This document shows positions 47,872 to 58,404 of a stretch of 64,000 nt of DNA, piece by piece (position 1 is the first letter of the stretch; each line of letters starts with the position of its first letter). The notes below the pieces were generated by a model. The model did no database searches. It saw nothing but the letters and a program-made list of their open reading frames with translations, and was not told the DNA's origin. This DNA comes from Ciona intestinalis. Its lineage: Eukaryota > Chordata > Ascidiacea > Phlebobranchia > Cionidae. The position numbers and the translations under genes were made by a program. The stretch lies in contig NC_020175.2 of assembly GCF_000224145.3 (NCBI RefSeq), positions 2,263,175 through 2,327,174 of the forward strand, given 5' to 3'.

Positions 47872-48278
47872 TTTTTAATTTGGTGTGTTGTTTTTTACCA
47901 GAGTTGTTTAACTGTGTTTTATTTAGTCCGAGCATAACGTACTATCCAAACTGTGTATAAGCATAGTTCTTAAACCGTGTATTATTTTTTACACCTGTGT
48001 CCACTCACTGTATCACTATTACTAAGTGTTTTTATATCAGCTAAATATGTTTTAAAATCAAAGTATTATTTTTTCCTATACCATTTCTTGAGATTGCGTT
48101 ATAAAATAGATTCAAAAATATATTTTCAGACAAGCATATTTACTCTTTTTTGTGGGGCTGAGATTCAACTAGACAGTGTATTTTCAATGGTTTAACTTTA
48201 AGGATAGCAACCTTTTAGTTTAGATGCAAAAGAGATGTATTGTGGCAAACTTACAACAAAAATAGTGTGAATATTGGT

Positions 48279-48592
48279 ATGAATGAATGTAACTTACTTT
48301 ATCCTCGCGTGGCCGGAAAACGACAGTCGTTATCACACGGGTTTAACACCTCGTGCCAGCTTACGAGTTACCATGTATGTTACTTTGTGGGTGCTTTTTT
48401 TAGGGGGGGGGGTTTATGTATGGCTGATAATTTGGACAACCCATTAGTGACCACTGGGTTGAAGCATCGCTGTTTAGTGTCTTGCCCAAGGACACATACG
48501 CCCACAATGGTATAGCACTAGCAGCGTCGAGCCTTGAACCCCCATCTTTGGGTCACAGGCAGGCGCGCTAACCCCTATGTCACGGCGCCGGT
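48279..48592 (-). repeat. SINE B, full length, minus orientation
   Basis: It is close to consensus, from GAATGAATGTAACTTACTTT to the head complement GGCAGGCGCGCTAACCCCTA and GGCGCCGG. Confidence 0.84.
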
Positions 48593-48635
48593 ATGACTGG
48601 TAAACTTTGGCAATTGTAGGTCTGAATCTGTTATG

Positions 48636-48895
48636 TGAATGATTCAATGTAACTTGCTTTATCCTTGCGTGACGAGAAATCGACAGTCGTTATTATAACC
48701 TCGTGTCCGTTTACAAGTTACGAGACATGTAATTTTGTAAATGATGTTTTTTGACGAAATTTTATATATTTTTTTAGAAGTTAGTTTTTAGAGTTTAGAC
48801 AACCCACAGCGATTGGGGTTAGAGCAATTGTCGTTAATTGTCTTGCCCAATGACAAAAACGCACACAATGGTAGCAGCGATGAGCCTTGAATCTA
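48636..48895 (-). repeat. SINE B, diverged minus copy
   Basis: It has CAATGTAACTTGCTTTATCC, AATCGACAGTCGTTAT and GAGCAATTGTCGTTAATTGT. Confidence 0.65.
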
Positions 48896-49109
48896 TATGA
48901 TGTCTAAGTTGGAGTTATAACTGTTTTTTTTTTACTGTAGACTTTCCGCGCCTTGCTTGCTCTAAGCATTTGTTGCCCGAGGTTTCCTTGTCACCGCTTG
49001 TCCTACTTTCCTAGTGTTAGACTTATAATGCTGCAGTGTTCACTGTATTATTGTAACAGTATGTGAAGGCAGTTGTATTAAGGACCTTAAAATTACGTTG
49101 TATGTAGTA

Positions 49110-49295
49110 CTATAGGGCAAGACGGGACACATTTACCGTCTATTATCCAAATATTCTGAATGTACATTAAACAATTAAGAACGGTCTATTGAAGTCGTGA
49201 CGATACGGTTTCTGATTATTTTTTTTGAATATTTTTTGTTTACTACCAAATGGGACGAGAAAATAGAATGAAAATGTGTCTTCTCCTATCCTATT
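49110..49295 (+). mobile_element. MITE A copy 15
   Basis: A diverged copy with TATAGGGCAAGACGGGACAC and the interior ACCAAATGGGACGAGAAAAT. Confidence 0.65.
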
Positions 49296-49462
49296 ATATA
49301 TTGTGCGGTTTGTGTATTTAAGGTTATGTGCGTTTTCAGATACAGTCCAATATAGCCTACATTATGAAAGCTTGTAATTAGGTTACAACAGTTAATTTCT
49401 CTCTAGCGAGGTGTTTGTGTTAGCGAGAACCAATCAATTTCTACGAGAGTGAATTTTTTTGA

Positions 49463-49617
49463 TGACGTCATCAAATTTCAAATGACGTCAGCTTAAATAT
49501 GGGTAAAAAATTTATTACAATTTTTTTTTCTGTTTAGTTTGCGGCCCCAACTAAAGAGATTATAAGATTGATGACGTCAACAAAACCCATTACGTCACTT
49601 ATAACCAGATGACGTCA
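49463..49617. promoter_or_regulatory. Cluster of CRE-like TGACGTCA palindromes
   Basis: Perfect TGACGTCA occurs at 49463-49470, 49483-49490, 49572-49579 and 49610-49617, with TTACGTCA at 49590-49597. This is the binding consensus of CREB/ATF bZIP factors. Function is an inference; it could also be part of an unrecognised repeat. Confidence 0.55.
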
Positions 49618-49750
49618 TATAATAAAAGTTAATTTTATACTCAAATGTTTTGGTCTGTATTCAATTCTTTAAAATCAATGGGTGTAAACGGAAAACTTGG
49701 TGTTGTTTTGCTTTCCCCGAATAGGCCTAGTGTAAAACGGACACTAATGA

Positions 49751-49798
49751 CGTTGTTGTTGTTGCTGTTGCTGTTGCTGTTGTTGTCGTCGTAGATGG
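49751..49798 (+). repeat. Trinucleotide repeat (GTT/GCT/GTC)
   Basis: About 15 imperfect triplets GTTGTTGTTGTTGCTGTTGC and on. Confidence 0.8.
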
Positions 49799-50046
49799 TG
49801 GTACAGTAGTATTAAATTACGCCGAGTAGCGAAAGGCGTTCTGCCGCTCTGACCCTATTTAACCTGGGAGTCTTGTTTTGATGTAGTATAGTGTATTACG
49901 TATACAAAACAGGAAAGAAGTCCACAAGCAAATTTACCAGTTGCGCATTTTGCTGTAAATATATTGTACGTATGAATTAATGGGCGAAGTACAACACGTT
50001 GGGCAGTGTATTATAAAACAGAATAGGAAACATGGAAATTGTTATG

Positions 50047-50685
50047 TAGGAGGGTATTGGTAGATGGGACACCTTTTCATTCTATTTTCTTGTCCCATTT
50101 GGTAGTAAACAAAAAACATACAAAGAATTATAAATTGGTACCCTCACGATTCCAGCATAGATCGTTGTTGATTGTTTAAAACACGATCAGGGTATTTGGA
50201 TACTATGTGCCAAATGTGTCCCATCTTACCCTCACAGTACAATAGTAGGATGGGGGAAGATAGGACACTTTTATCGCCTAATATAAAGAAATCGTGATCG
50301 CATTTTAAACAGTTAACAACGGTCTATGGGGTTTGAGAGGATACAGTTTTATAATTCTTTAAATGTTCTTTGTTTATTACCAAATGGGACAAGAAAATAG
50401 AATAAAATCTGTCCCATCTTCCCCGCCCTACCACATACATTTACCAAGAAATCTAGACCTATAGCCAACTTGAGTTGTGTATTTAAATGGTATAGTGGGG
50501 TGGGGGAGGATGGGACACCTTTAGCACGAAATATATAACTACCCTAATCGTATTTTAAACAATTAACAATGGTCCATGAAAGTCGCGAGGACAAGGTTTT
50601 ATAATTCCTTGAACGTTTTTTGTTTGCTACCAAAATGTACGAGAAAATAGAAGAAAAAGGTGTCCGATCTTCCCCCATCCTACTA
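50047..50685. mobile_element. Cluster of three MITE A copies (16-18)
   Basis: Copies occupy 50047-50241 (minus), 50244-50433 (plus) and 50494-50685 (plus). The first two are head to head with only a few bases between them. Confidence 0.76.
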
Positions 50686-50779
50686 TATGATGTTAAGTCA
50701 TTATTCCTGGAATGATTTGATCGTAGAATGTAACTTGAATACTAGATGAGGTTTCGGGTTGTTCGTATAATAGTTTACA

Positions 50780-50942
50780 TTAGTCGTTGCGCTTTAGCTT
50801 GTTCAACACCCTTTTGTGCAAATGTATTCTGAACGCTTTGAGTCGCCATGAGTAGAGGAAAAAGTTGACGGTGCTGTTGCAGTGCGATAATAAGATTGCC
50901 ACGTTGTAAACATACGCTGGGATTACCCGGGAAGGGTCAAAC
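50780..50942 (-). CDS. GPCR exon g11 (TM7 and C-tail)
   Basis: It reads FDPSRVIPAYVYNVAILLSH, then CNSTVNFFLYSWRLKAFR, and ends RND at TAA 50780-50782. Entry phase 2 is satisfied by g10. Confidence 0.9.
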
Positions 50943-53900
50943 CTGAACGAAAAACAACTTTAACGAAGTCACACACGTCAGTCGGTTTATTCGTGTCGGT
51001 TGGATTTCTACATCACTAGACGTATAGTAGGATGGGGTAAGTTGGGACACGGGGCAATTTGAGATATTTGGGGTTCATTTTTTACTACTCATTTAATGAC
51101 AGACAAAAACAAATGTTTTGAAAAAACGTAGTGTGATTTCGACGTTTTTGTTTCCATCCAGCAAAACTTCTGCATAAATGAAACGTCGGAAATACAAAAC
51201 TTTTTTTCATATCAGACGAGCCATGGAAAGATTCCTTACATTATGCCTGGTAGCAGAAGTAATATAATGTTTGCTGTATGTTTACATTGCAATAGGATTA
51301 ATTTAGAAAATAAACTAATTTGTAAATGAGGACCACAGTTATTGTTACACACATATAGTAGTCCTCGATTCTCACCTGTGAATAGTGTTCAGGATGTGTA
51401 TCGGCATCCAGCAGATGGCGAACGAGAGCACGATAAGTGCGAGCACAACAGCGGCCCTCATTTCACGAACTCTGCGAACATGCCGCTCATTGTGGCTTCG
51501 TTTCTTTGCCGCTTGAAAGTCATTTGTTCCGGTGCGTGACCGGCATGGCGTGGACTGAAGAAATGTGTAATTTAAAACCCACGCGCCAGCCGCGTATTTG
51601 TTAACAATATAGTTTACGAGATAAAGATTTGAAATCATTAGGTATTTTTTTTTGCGTAGCGTTTAATGTCGAAATTGTTTTATTTAAGGAAATTAGTAAC
51701 ACACGCAGAAATTCTACAGTTGCGCCAACAGAACATGTGGGTAGAACGAAAATAGAACATACGAATTATTTGTGTTTCTCCCAAAAGCCTTACTGGAGAA
51801 AGCTCACACCATAACATGCGTTTAAGCTTAAATGTACGTTTGGTAATTTCTCAAAGCGTGCGCAACTCACAGAATAGGTCGAAACGGTTGAGTCTGTCAA
51901 TTTCGAGCAGCACGTTCCGCTCTTCGGTTCGTACCTTTAAAATTTACAACAAAAATAAATTACCATCGATTATCAAGCCAGCAGTGCAACTCAATCAGTT
52001 TATTTATCTTAGTAACAGGTGTCTTAAATAATGCATTCGCGTAAAATTTACCAACTGTGGTACGCCTACCACCTTTTAGGTGTCGATATTGGTTTTGGTT
52101 TTCCGCATGTACATGTAAAACTTACTTGCAACTTAGGGAACGTGGTTTGTTGAGATGGTTTTCGTCCAACGCGATTTTGTTCAAACGATCTGAAAGCAGG
52201 TGCTTGTCAAGGGCAAGGTGCTGCTCTGGGAATTAAAATATGGCCTGTAGTTAGAGCTGGGTCGTGTGCATGTCGAAACAAATTTCATATTTCAACGAGC
52301 ACCAAGATACAGACTGAAAGACAAGATAAAAAGTTACAGTTTGGTCTTGTTGTTAAATCACTGCGTAAATCTGCGTAAAGTTAACTGAATTATGACGCAA
52401 TACACGGTACACTCGGCTGAAACACGATTGTTAAAACCCTTTGGTTAAAACTGGCATTATATAGTTTTGCACAAAAAATCTTAAAACTTTGTGAAGTTGA
52501 TTTTACCGGTGACAGTTTTGTGACACACCGGACAGTTTTCATGGTGTGTATGTGCAGCTAGTTTAAGAAACTCAGTATTATACAGTATGTCATTTACCTG
52601 CTGAGTTATTGGCTGGTAATTCCTTCTCGGGTTCAGGGAGATTTTGAAAGACAGCTGAGCTTGACGGCGACTCAACTGCAAAAAGCGGAAATAACTGGAT
52701 AAAACCGGTCACTGTCGATTTTAACATACCAGGTTTTTCAAAGCATTTAATTTGTTTTATTTTTAATATTGACAAGGTACTATTTTTTGTGTAAACGCTA
52801 CAAACAATGGCATATTCCCCGGCGGTCGATCGACATATTAGTTAAAACAACATATGTACGCCTAGTCCTGACAGTGATTATGTGTTAGCACTGGTGGTTA
52901 CAACGACTATAGTTTTGATAATCAAACTAAACCATAGATTGGACATGCGGGTCAGATCGATAATAAGACCTTCAATTATATGCTTCGATGCATCTACACA
53001 CGATACGGGTCCTAGGGGACACATGATGTACAGCGAGAAACAAATTTAATTTAACACTCAGTTCATTTAGCTTTGGCATTACCGCAAGGCTGCTATCAAA
53101 GTAGTTTCGTCATGTTTGGCGTCTTCTATTTTTACATAACGACTGATTGATTTGATAAAAGCTTGCCGGCTTGCGTAACATTTACTTCAGTTGTAAAAGG
53201 CTTGGTTCTCTTATAGGGACTTTACCACTCATATGTGAGGTTCTAACTAAAGCATTCGAATTAATTTTTGTTTTTTCCCGCCTTTTTCAGTTTCCACCGT
53301 TTAAATTACATTCCAGGTTTTTAGATTCACTAATTAAAAATTCACCTTGCAGCTGGATTTCTTTTGCGTTTCGTTTAAGTTGATCTCTTGCGTCCGTTGA
53401 AGATTTACTTTCTTTGCCTGGTTTTTGCATTATACTCGGGGTAGGAATATCGCCCTGTTTCTAAAAAAATGGATTTTTTGCATGATATTGTAAAAAAACC
53501 TAATAATTTCACGCATCCACAGTAAAACCATTTTAGTTGGTCAAAAGTCCACAGTAAAACCGCTGTTAGTTGGTCAAAAATTATCGGGAAATATGGGATT
53601 TAGGTGTTAACACTATCCCTTCTTACCCCACAGTACTATGTAACAGAATTTATTTTCGACAACATTTGCTTTAGAAGTCGAACTTAGAGTACAATGAAAC
53701 ACCTGCTGTTATTGATTCTGCATTGGAAAGATGTCACTGGACATAAAAAAGTAAAATAATTGGCCATAATTGGTTTTCTTGCTACTTGTTATTATGTATT
53801 GAACATAACGGACTTGGTACTTGTGTTTCTTGATATTGTGACCCGTTTCCACTCTTGGAATTTGCATGAGGTTTTCTGAGGAAAATTTAACTTTTAAGTT

Positions 53901-56900
53901 TGACGGATTTCTGAAATTCAATGCATCTTAATTGGCATATTTTATTTTTGTGTGTGGGGCAATTGGCAAAAATGATTTAAAGCGTGAGAGCTTCAAACGG
54001 TTCAGCGACGTTTGTAATTAATATTTTCAATTAAACGCTTTAAATATAAATCGACATTAGAAATGCTGCAAGATTGAAATGGATTTTTCAATGGATTTAT
54101 AATAAAAAATGTCTCATCTTTCCCCACCCTATACCAAAACTTGTCCATACGTTATTGTTGTAAACATTGACAGAGAAAATATATCTGTCAACGGTTAATG
54201 TTGTTGTCATTGACTGCATTAATATTTTATTTATACACCTACGTCTGTCGGCAAGTATTCCGATCGTATTTTGGGAATGGTATAGTAGGGTGGGGAAGAT
54301 GGGGCACCTTTTCTTTTTATTTTCTGCTCTCATTTGGTAGTAAACAAAGAACATCAGAATTATTAAACTGCATTCTCACGACTCCCGTGGACCGTTGTTA
54401 AAGGTTTAAAACAAGATGGGATATTTAAATATTATGTGCTAAAAGTGTCGCATCTTACCACGCAGTAACATAGTATAGGGTGGGGGGAAACGGAACACCT
54501 TTTTATTCTATTTTCTCGATCCAATTGATAGTAAGCAAAGAACATTCAAAGAATTATTAAACCGTATCTTTACGACTCCCATAGCATTGTTTAAAACACG
54601 GCCAGGATATTTAGACATTATATGCTAAAGGTGTCCCGTCCTCCCCCGCCCTAGTATATATGACACATCTGCGGCAATATAGAGACAAAATTCTCCGTTG
54701 TTATTTGTTTAAAACACGATCAGGATAGTACGATATTAAGTGCTATAAGGTGTAGCACCTTACCACACAGTACTTTATATTCAAATTGTGGCCTTACGTC
54801 ATTTGATGGCGCCGAAAGACGGGGGTGGTGCTGAAACTTCGGTTGCTGAAGGTTGGGGAGGCGCTTGCGCCCGCCTGGACCAAAGTTGACTGCTGCGATT
54901 TCTCCTGCACTCGAAGTACCGACACGAAAATTATGAAGTAGAGAATGGCGGAGGTAATGAGGGGCGGTAGCACGCACGCTGCGAAGTTGAAAAACATGTA
55001 GTCGAAATCCATCACCTAAACATGTTCAGTTATATATATGAACGGCTTGTTTTTATAAATAATTCATAATAGATTTATGCGGGTGTCTGGTATATCAGAA
55101 AATGCCAACCGCGTCATGTTCGCCAGTTCCTCATATACCTGCATAAATTCGCATTGATCCAAAGACGGTTTTGGCGAGGGGATTACTGTGGGCGTTGAGT
55201 TTGTGGCTCGAGATTGGAGTATGATTGAGAATCTCTGGATAATTAAGGTTTCGTTGAAACGCCCCCCTGTAAAAGCAGACTTTAAATTGATACTAATCCC
55301 AATACTGGCAGCCGATCGGATCAGCGAATACAAAATAAAAGTGTTATTGAGTTTAAAGGCATTGCGGTTATTGCTTTCGTTGCTATTGTAATTTACTATT
55401 CTACTTTGTTTCCTTTTTGTCTGGTTAGGGGAAATGATCATTTTGACTGTTTGTATTTATGAATCTGATTCCTTTAAATGCAGCTAGCGCGACGATGGGA
55501 CATTTAACTAATCACGTCTTGTAGGTACCGGGAATCATGAATTTATTATAAATAGGTTATAAGCAACATACACTTGGAAATTATTAGTTGCTTATAAATG
55601 AGAGATTATAATTACAACGACGTTCAAGAAACCTTGTGGTTAACCTATCAGAAATAAAATGACAGCTCGACAGTATGATTACCTAAAACACGGTCGTGCT
55701 GCCAGGTGCCCCGTGTACATGCTTAAAAATGTACACAGAGTAAACACAGTGCCATCACCTGTCAAAACTATTTCAATTTCTACTGGTGACAATAAGGTAT
55801 TAAAAAGTGCTATCAATGCGTCCCGACTTAAATGGTGAATAGAATGTAACTGGCTTTCTCCTCGCGTGGCCGGGAAACGACAGTCGTTATAACACGGGTG
55901 TTCTGCTTAACAGTTTCAAAACTGGTATAGGTTGCTTACCGGGTGGATTGGATATCTTATTCCAGCCAAACAAAGGCAGCATTCCAATAACTACAGACAC
56001 AATCCATGTCAATACGACGACAGTAAGCGATTTGTCTACTGTAAGCTTATTGTAGTGGATGCGTGGATGGCGTATCGATAAGTATCTGAAATGGAATACA
56101 TTGAAAAAGGTTGAACCTAAAGTGATTAAACTTAACGCAAACTGAATTGGAATTAAAGAACGCAGTGAAATGTTGCATCAACCTATTTGTTTGTGAAAGG
56201 GAATTATTAAAACATTGTAGTAGGCCACGTGATATGTAGTTCACAAAGTTAGATGAAAAGAGCAAATGAAGCTTTTACAAATTGAATTGATTGTTGCTTA
56301 CGTGACTTTGCAGGGTCAATTTGAAACTACCGACCGAAAGTAATATGGGATAACTAGCCGCGGTTGTTTATTCAAAAAGGCTGTAAATCATGGTCGGCCA
56401 TCAACACAAAACAAACTCAAAGGACCTGCCTACTTACCGCTCAACCGAGATAGCCATGAGATTAAAGATTGAGATTTGGGTTGGTATCATTATAAAAGAC
56501 AGCATTGAAACGCATAGAAAGGGAGACGACCTCGGTAAACCCAGTTTTGTCAAAATTGCGAACGGTATTGCAATAGCACCCACACATATGTCAGCAACGG
56601 CTAAAGAAGTTACGAACATGTACATAACCTGTGTGTAAAGTTATTGTGATTGATAAGCATGTAAGTTTTGTTTTACCAACTCGGTAACGCATGTGCAAAG
56701 TAAAACTTATTATAGACAAAGCGCTAATAGAACATACAGATGAACTGAAACTCCTAAAATTTTGATAAAGGTTTTTAATCGGCACCCACCTTTTTTCGAA
56801 GTGTTCTTGAATGAAGCACTACATAGCAGACAAGGGCATTGCCGAAAATCGATAAGACGCCAAGTAAAACTTCCAAGATAATATAAACTATGGTATCTAC

Positions 56901-56906
56901 CTCCAT
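50780..56906 (-). CDS. Adenosine-receptor-like class A GPCR (multi-exon)
   Basis: This is a predicted plasma-membrane receptor for an extracellular ligand, signalling through G proteins. Eleven exons can be chained on the minus strand and encode seven transmembrane segments. Features typical of adenosine receptors are a very short N-terminus (about five residues before TM1), FGNALVCY in TM1, SLAVADICVGAIAIPFAI in TM2, ERY after TM3, CWMPIHILNTIHRF in TM6 and SHCNSTVN in TM7. TM3 and loop 2 have the expected cysteines (FLCVS and DQCEF). Oddities are NFFLY in place of NPxxY and a third intracellular loop of about 190 residues. One junction (g5 to g6) is out of phase, so at least one small exon or another donor is missing from this model. 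The ligand is inferred from resemblance only. Confidence 0.85.
51026..51060 (+). mobile_element. MITE A terminal fragment
   Basis: AGTAGGATGGGGTAAGTTGG and GACAC match the left end only. Confidence 0.5.
51376..51554 (-). CDS. GPCR exon g10 (end of loop 3, TM6)
   Basis: It starts STPCRSRTGTNDFQAAKKRS and continues REMRAAVVLALIVLSFAICW and MPIHILNTIHR, covering TM6 with the CWxP motif. Acceptor TTCTTCAG, donor GTGAGA, phase 0 to 2. Confidence 0.9.
51871..51934 (-). CDS. GPCR exon g9 (loop 3)
   Basis: A 64-base exon, phase 2 to 0, reading YEPKSGTCCSKLTDSTVSTY and S. The donor is GTGAGT and the acceptor TTTTAAAG is weak. Its other frame is also open, so assignment rests on phase continuity. Confidence 0.55.
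52126..52225 (-). CDS. GPCR exon g8 (loop 3)
   Basis: A 100-base exon, phase 1 to 2, reading QHLALDKHLLSDRLNKIALD and ENHLNKPRSLSC. Acceptor ATTCCCAG, donor GTAAGT. An internal acceptor TTTCAG at 52190-52192 would give a 64-base alternative. Confidence 0.6.
52598..52675 (-). CDS. GPCR exon g7 (loop 3)
   Basis: A 78-base exon, phase 1 to 1, reading ESPSSSAVFQNLPEPEKELP and ANNSA. Acceptor TTTTTGCAG, donor GTAAAT. Confidence 0.6.
53346..53460 (-). CDS. GPCR exon g6 (loop 3)
   Basis: A 115-base exon, phase 0 to 1, reading KQGDIPTPSIMQKPGKESKS and STDARDQLKRNAKEIQLQ. Acceptor TTTTTTTAG, donor GTGAAT. It needs phase 0 before it, which g5 as drawn does not supply. Confidence 0.5.
53575..53638 (-). 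mobile_element. MITE A terminal fragment
   Basis: TTCTTACCCCACAGTACTA and the preceding words match one MITE end. Confidence 0.5.
54105..54131 (+). mobile_element. MITE A terminal fragment
   Basis: ATGTCTCATCTTTCCCCACC and CTA match a MITE right end. Confidence 0.45.
54284..54776 (-). mobile_element. Run of MITE A copies 22-24
   Basis: Copies occupy 54284-54470 and 54472-54655, with a 3' fragment at 54698-54776. They are packed almost end to end just downstream of GPCR exon g5. Confidence 0.74.
54798..55015 (-). CDS. GPCR exon g5 (TM5, start of loop 3)
   Basis: It reads VMDFDYMFFNFAACVLPPLI and TSAILYFIIFVSVLRVQEKS, covering TM5, followed by a Ser/Thr-rich stretch. The donor GTAAGG gives phase 2; unspliced reading meets TAA at once. 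Confidence 0.88.
55139..55266 (-). CDS. GPCR exon g4 (extracellular loop 2)
   Basis: It reads GRFNETLIIQRFSIILQSRA and ends LDQCEFMQ. NET is a potential N-glycosylation site and the cysteine can pair with TM3. Phase 1 to 0, donor GTATAT. Confidence 0.82.
55845..55915 (-). repeat. SINE B, tail fragment, minus orientation
   Basis: CTCGCGTGGCCGGGAAACGA and CAGTCGTTATAACACGGGTG match the tail only. Confidence 0.7.
55940..56085 (-). CDS. GPCR exon g3 (loop 2 inside, TM4)
   Basis: It reads YLSIRHPRIHYNKLTVDKSL and TVVVLTWIVSVVIGMLPLFG and WNKISNPP. Acceptor TTTCAG, donor GTAAGC, phase 2 to 1. Confidence 0.92.
56438..56628 (-). CDS. GPCR exon g2 (TM2, TM3, ERY)
   Basis: It reads VMYMFVTSLAVADICVGAIA, then SSPFLCVSMLSFIMIPTQIS and NLMAISVE. 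Acceptor CACACAG, donor GTAAGT, phase 0 to 2; the arginine of ERY is split with g3. Confidence 0.94.
56790..56906 (-). CDS. GPCR exon g1 (start, TM1)
   Basis: ATG at 56906-56904 opens MEVDTIVYIILEVLLGVLSI and FGNALVCYVVLHSRTLRKK. An in-frame TAA lies a few codons upstream, supporting this start unless another exon splices in. Donor GTGGGT, phase 0. Confidence 0.85.
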
Positions 56907-58404
56907 TTCCGTAACCGCTGCTGAATTATTCACCCTTTACATAAATAAAATTTGACTGTTCACGTAGAATCTGCGTTTGTCAGATTTGCGATTGTGTACG
57001 TGATCACAACGGGCGAAATGTCGTTGACATGCCGATCGAAGAATCTTGATATACCCTCCGTGCCTTTTTTGATAAGCCAGAGCGTTCTTCTGTGATTCAC
57101 GCCTTCTGTTTCTGTGGATTCGAATGGCTGGATTTAACTAAAGAGAAAAGAAGGTTGACTGTTACAAGTAACTAGGATATTTTTATGCAGACTCACAAAG
57201 TCACAAACAACAACAAGTAGGTTTTAAAATAATTTCGAATTAACAAACGGTCTCTGTAATGTAATTACGTAATGACCAACAAAAATAGATTAAAAAGCTT
57301 GTGTAGCTTATGTATCAGAATGTATCAGAAGGATTAGGTTTTTCGTTAATCCGATGTAATGTGTGTTTTTGTATTTTCAAACTGCGTGGTTATAACACGC
57401 TCATAATAAGACAGAAACTAAAAATATCTAGGTCTAATAAATGGGCCCAAAATGTAGCCAAAAAACTTTCCGAAAAAGTCGGGTAGTAATGGTAAATCTA
57501 CAGTTTCCCTTCATTATGCATAGTTGAAAGTTTATATTCATCATACGATGTTTAACTATAAATAATATTTTAATTTTGACCAATCAAAAATTATACGAGG
57601 TCCGACCAAAAGTTGGCTTGTGACCCCCCCTGGTCATTTGGCATCTATTGGACTTTGCCGCGTAGCGCTTCTGGTCGAAATATCGGCAACCGCGCGCAAC
57701 CCTTATAGTTTTAGTTTTATTGAGGACCGTATTTACCCGCAGCGTGTGTATAACGACTGTCGTTTTGTTTTTATTTCCCTTTCTTTGTTGTATTAATTAA
57801 CCTATGCTATTTACCAGAGGCCGTATATAAACAGATTCTGCCATTTACATCTGTCTCCTTTTATGATATTTATATTTTACCATACGCTAGGTGGCGACAA
57901 AAAGGATGCGTTTCTATGGCAATTGTACGCGCTTAAGAACTTGTGAAGCATTTAGAATATTGTGTAAATTCATTGTTTGTATTTTGTAGTTAAGGTATAA
58001 AAAAGCAATGTTGAAAGTTTAATTTTTTTACATTAAGCTCTACAATGCAAAATTGATGTTTATATTTTATACCACCATAGATATAGTTTTACATTTTTCT
58101 TTATCAAGCGTAATACGATTAAAGTTTAAAAAACAAAAGTATCTTGTCTACGTCAGATAGCAAGTGTGTCGGGTCGATTGGCCCATTTAATTGTTTATGA
58201 TGACACTTAAAACCATTAAGTACAAGTTTTAATTGAGTTGTTACCTTGTTACAATTACCGTTCCATACCTTTATATTCAAGGTAATTTATTTGGATAACG
58301 AAACAAGCATTTTTTTCCTTAAAACATGTTTGTAAATACTATTTCTAATGTGATTTCAGACTTTTGATTCTAAACTTCCAGTTTAATTTATTTATAGTGG
58401 TGTA
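56907..58404. other. Divergent intergenic region, GPCR and LRRGUK
   Basis: This holds the presumed 5' ends of the minus-strand GPCR and the plus-strand LRRGUK. At 57735-57795 a fragment with CCCGCAGCGTGTGTATAACG repeats one at 30945-30995. Just before the LRRGUK ATG is TTTATTTATAG followed by TGGTGTA, a possible acceptor for a 5' UTR intron or spliced leader. No other gene was seen. Confidence 0.6.

Larger units (their letters stand above)
47872..50779. other. Intergenic, convergent between dynein and GPCR
   Basis: No convincing coding exon was seen on either strand. It holds two minus SINE B copies, four MITE A copies, a cluster of CRE-like palindromes and a short trinucleotide repeat. Both flanking genes point into this interval, so their 3' UTRs should lie here. 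Confidence 0.7.

Noticed and set aside
47302..47652. A 116-codon plus-strand open frame
   Set aside because: It crosses SINE B and repeat D fragments and lies in the last dynein intron; composition is not coding-like.
14447..48515. A recurring predicted peptide containing [14 protein letters not shown] in many short open frames
   Set aside because: It is the translation of the SINE B body in antisense. Every copy lies in a repeat and none has splice or family support.
51871..52225. A separate minus-strand coiled-coil gene, suggested by LLSDRLNKIAL and, in another frame, LLEIDRLNRFDL
   Set aside because: The exon phases chain into the GPCR loop up to TM6, whereas the alternative frame of 51871-51934 would hit a stop in the next exon. 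Kept only as a doubt in the exon entries.
57996..58005. TATA box (TATAAAAAAG) for LRRGUK
   Set aside because: It is about 400 bases from the ATG in very AT-rich sequence, where such words are common by chance.
58225..58262. An RFX X-box upstream of LRRGUK (GTTACCTTGTTAC)
   Set aside because: Only one half-site fits and the second half has the wrong orientation, so support is too weak.
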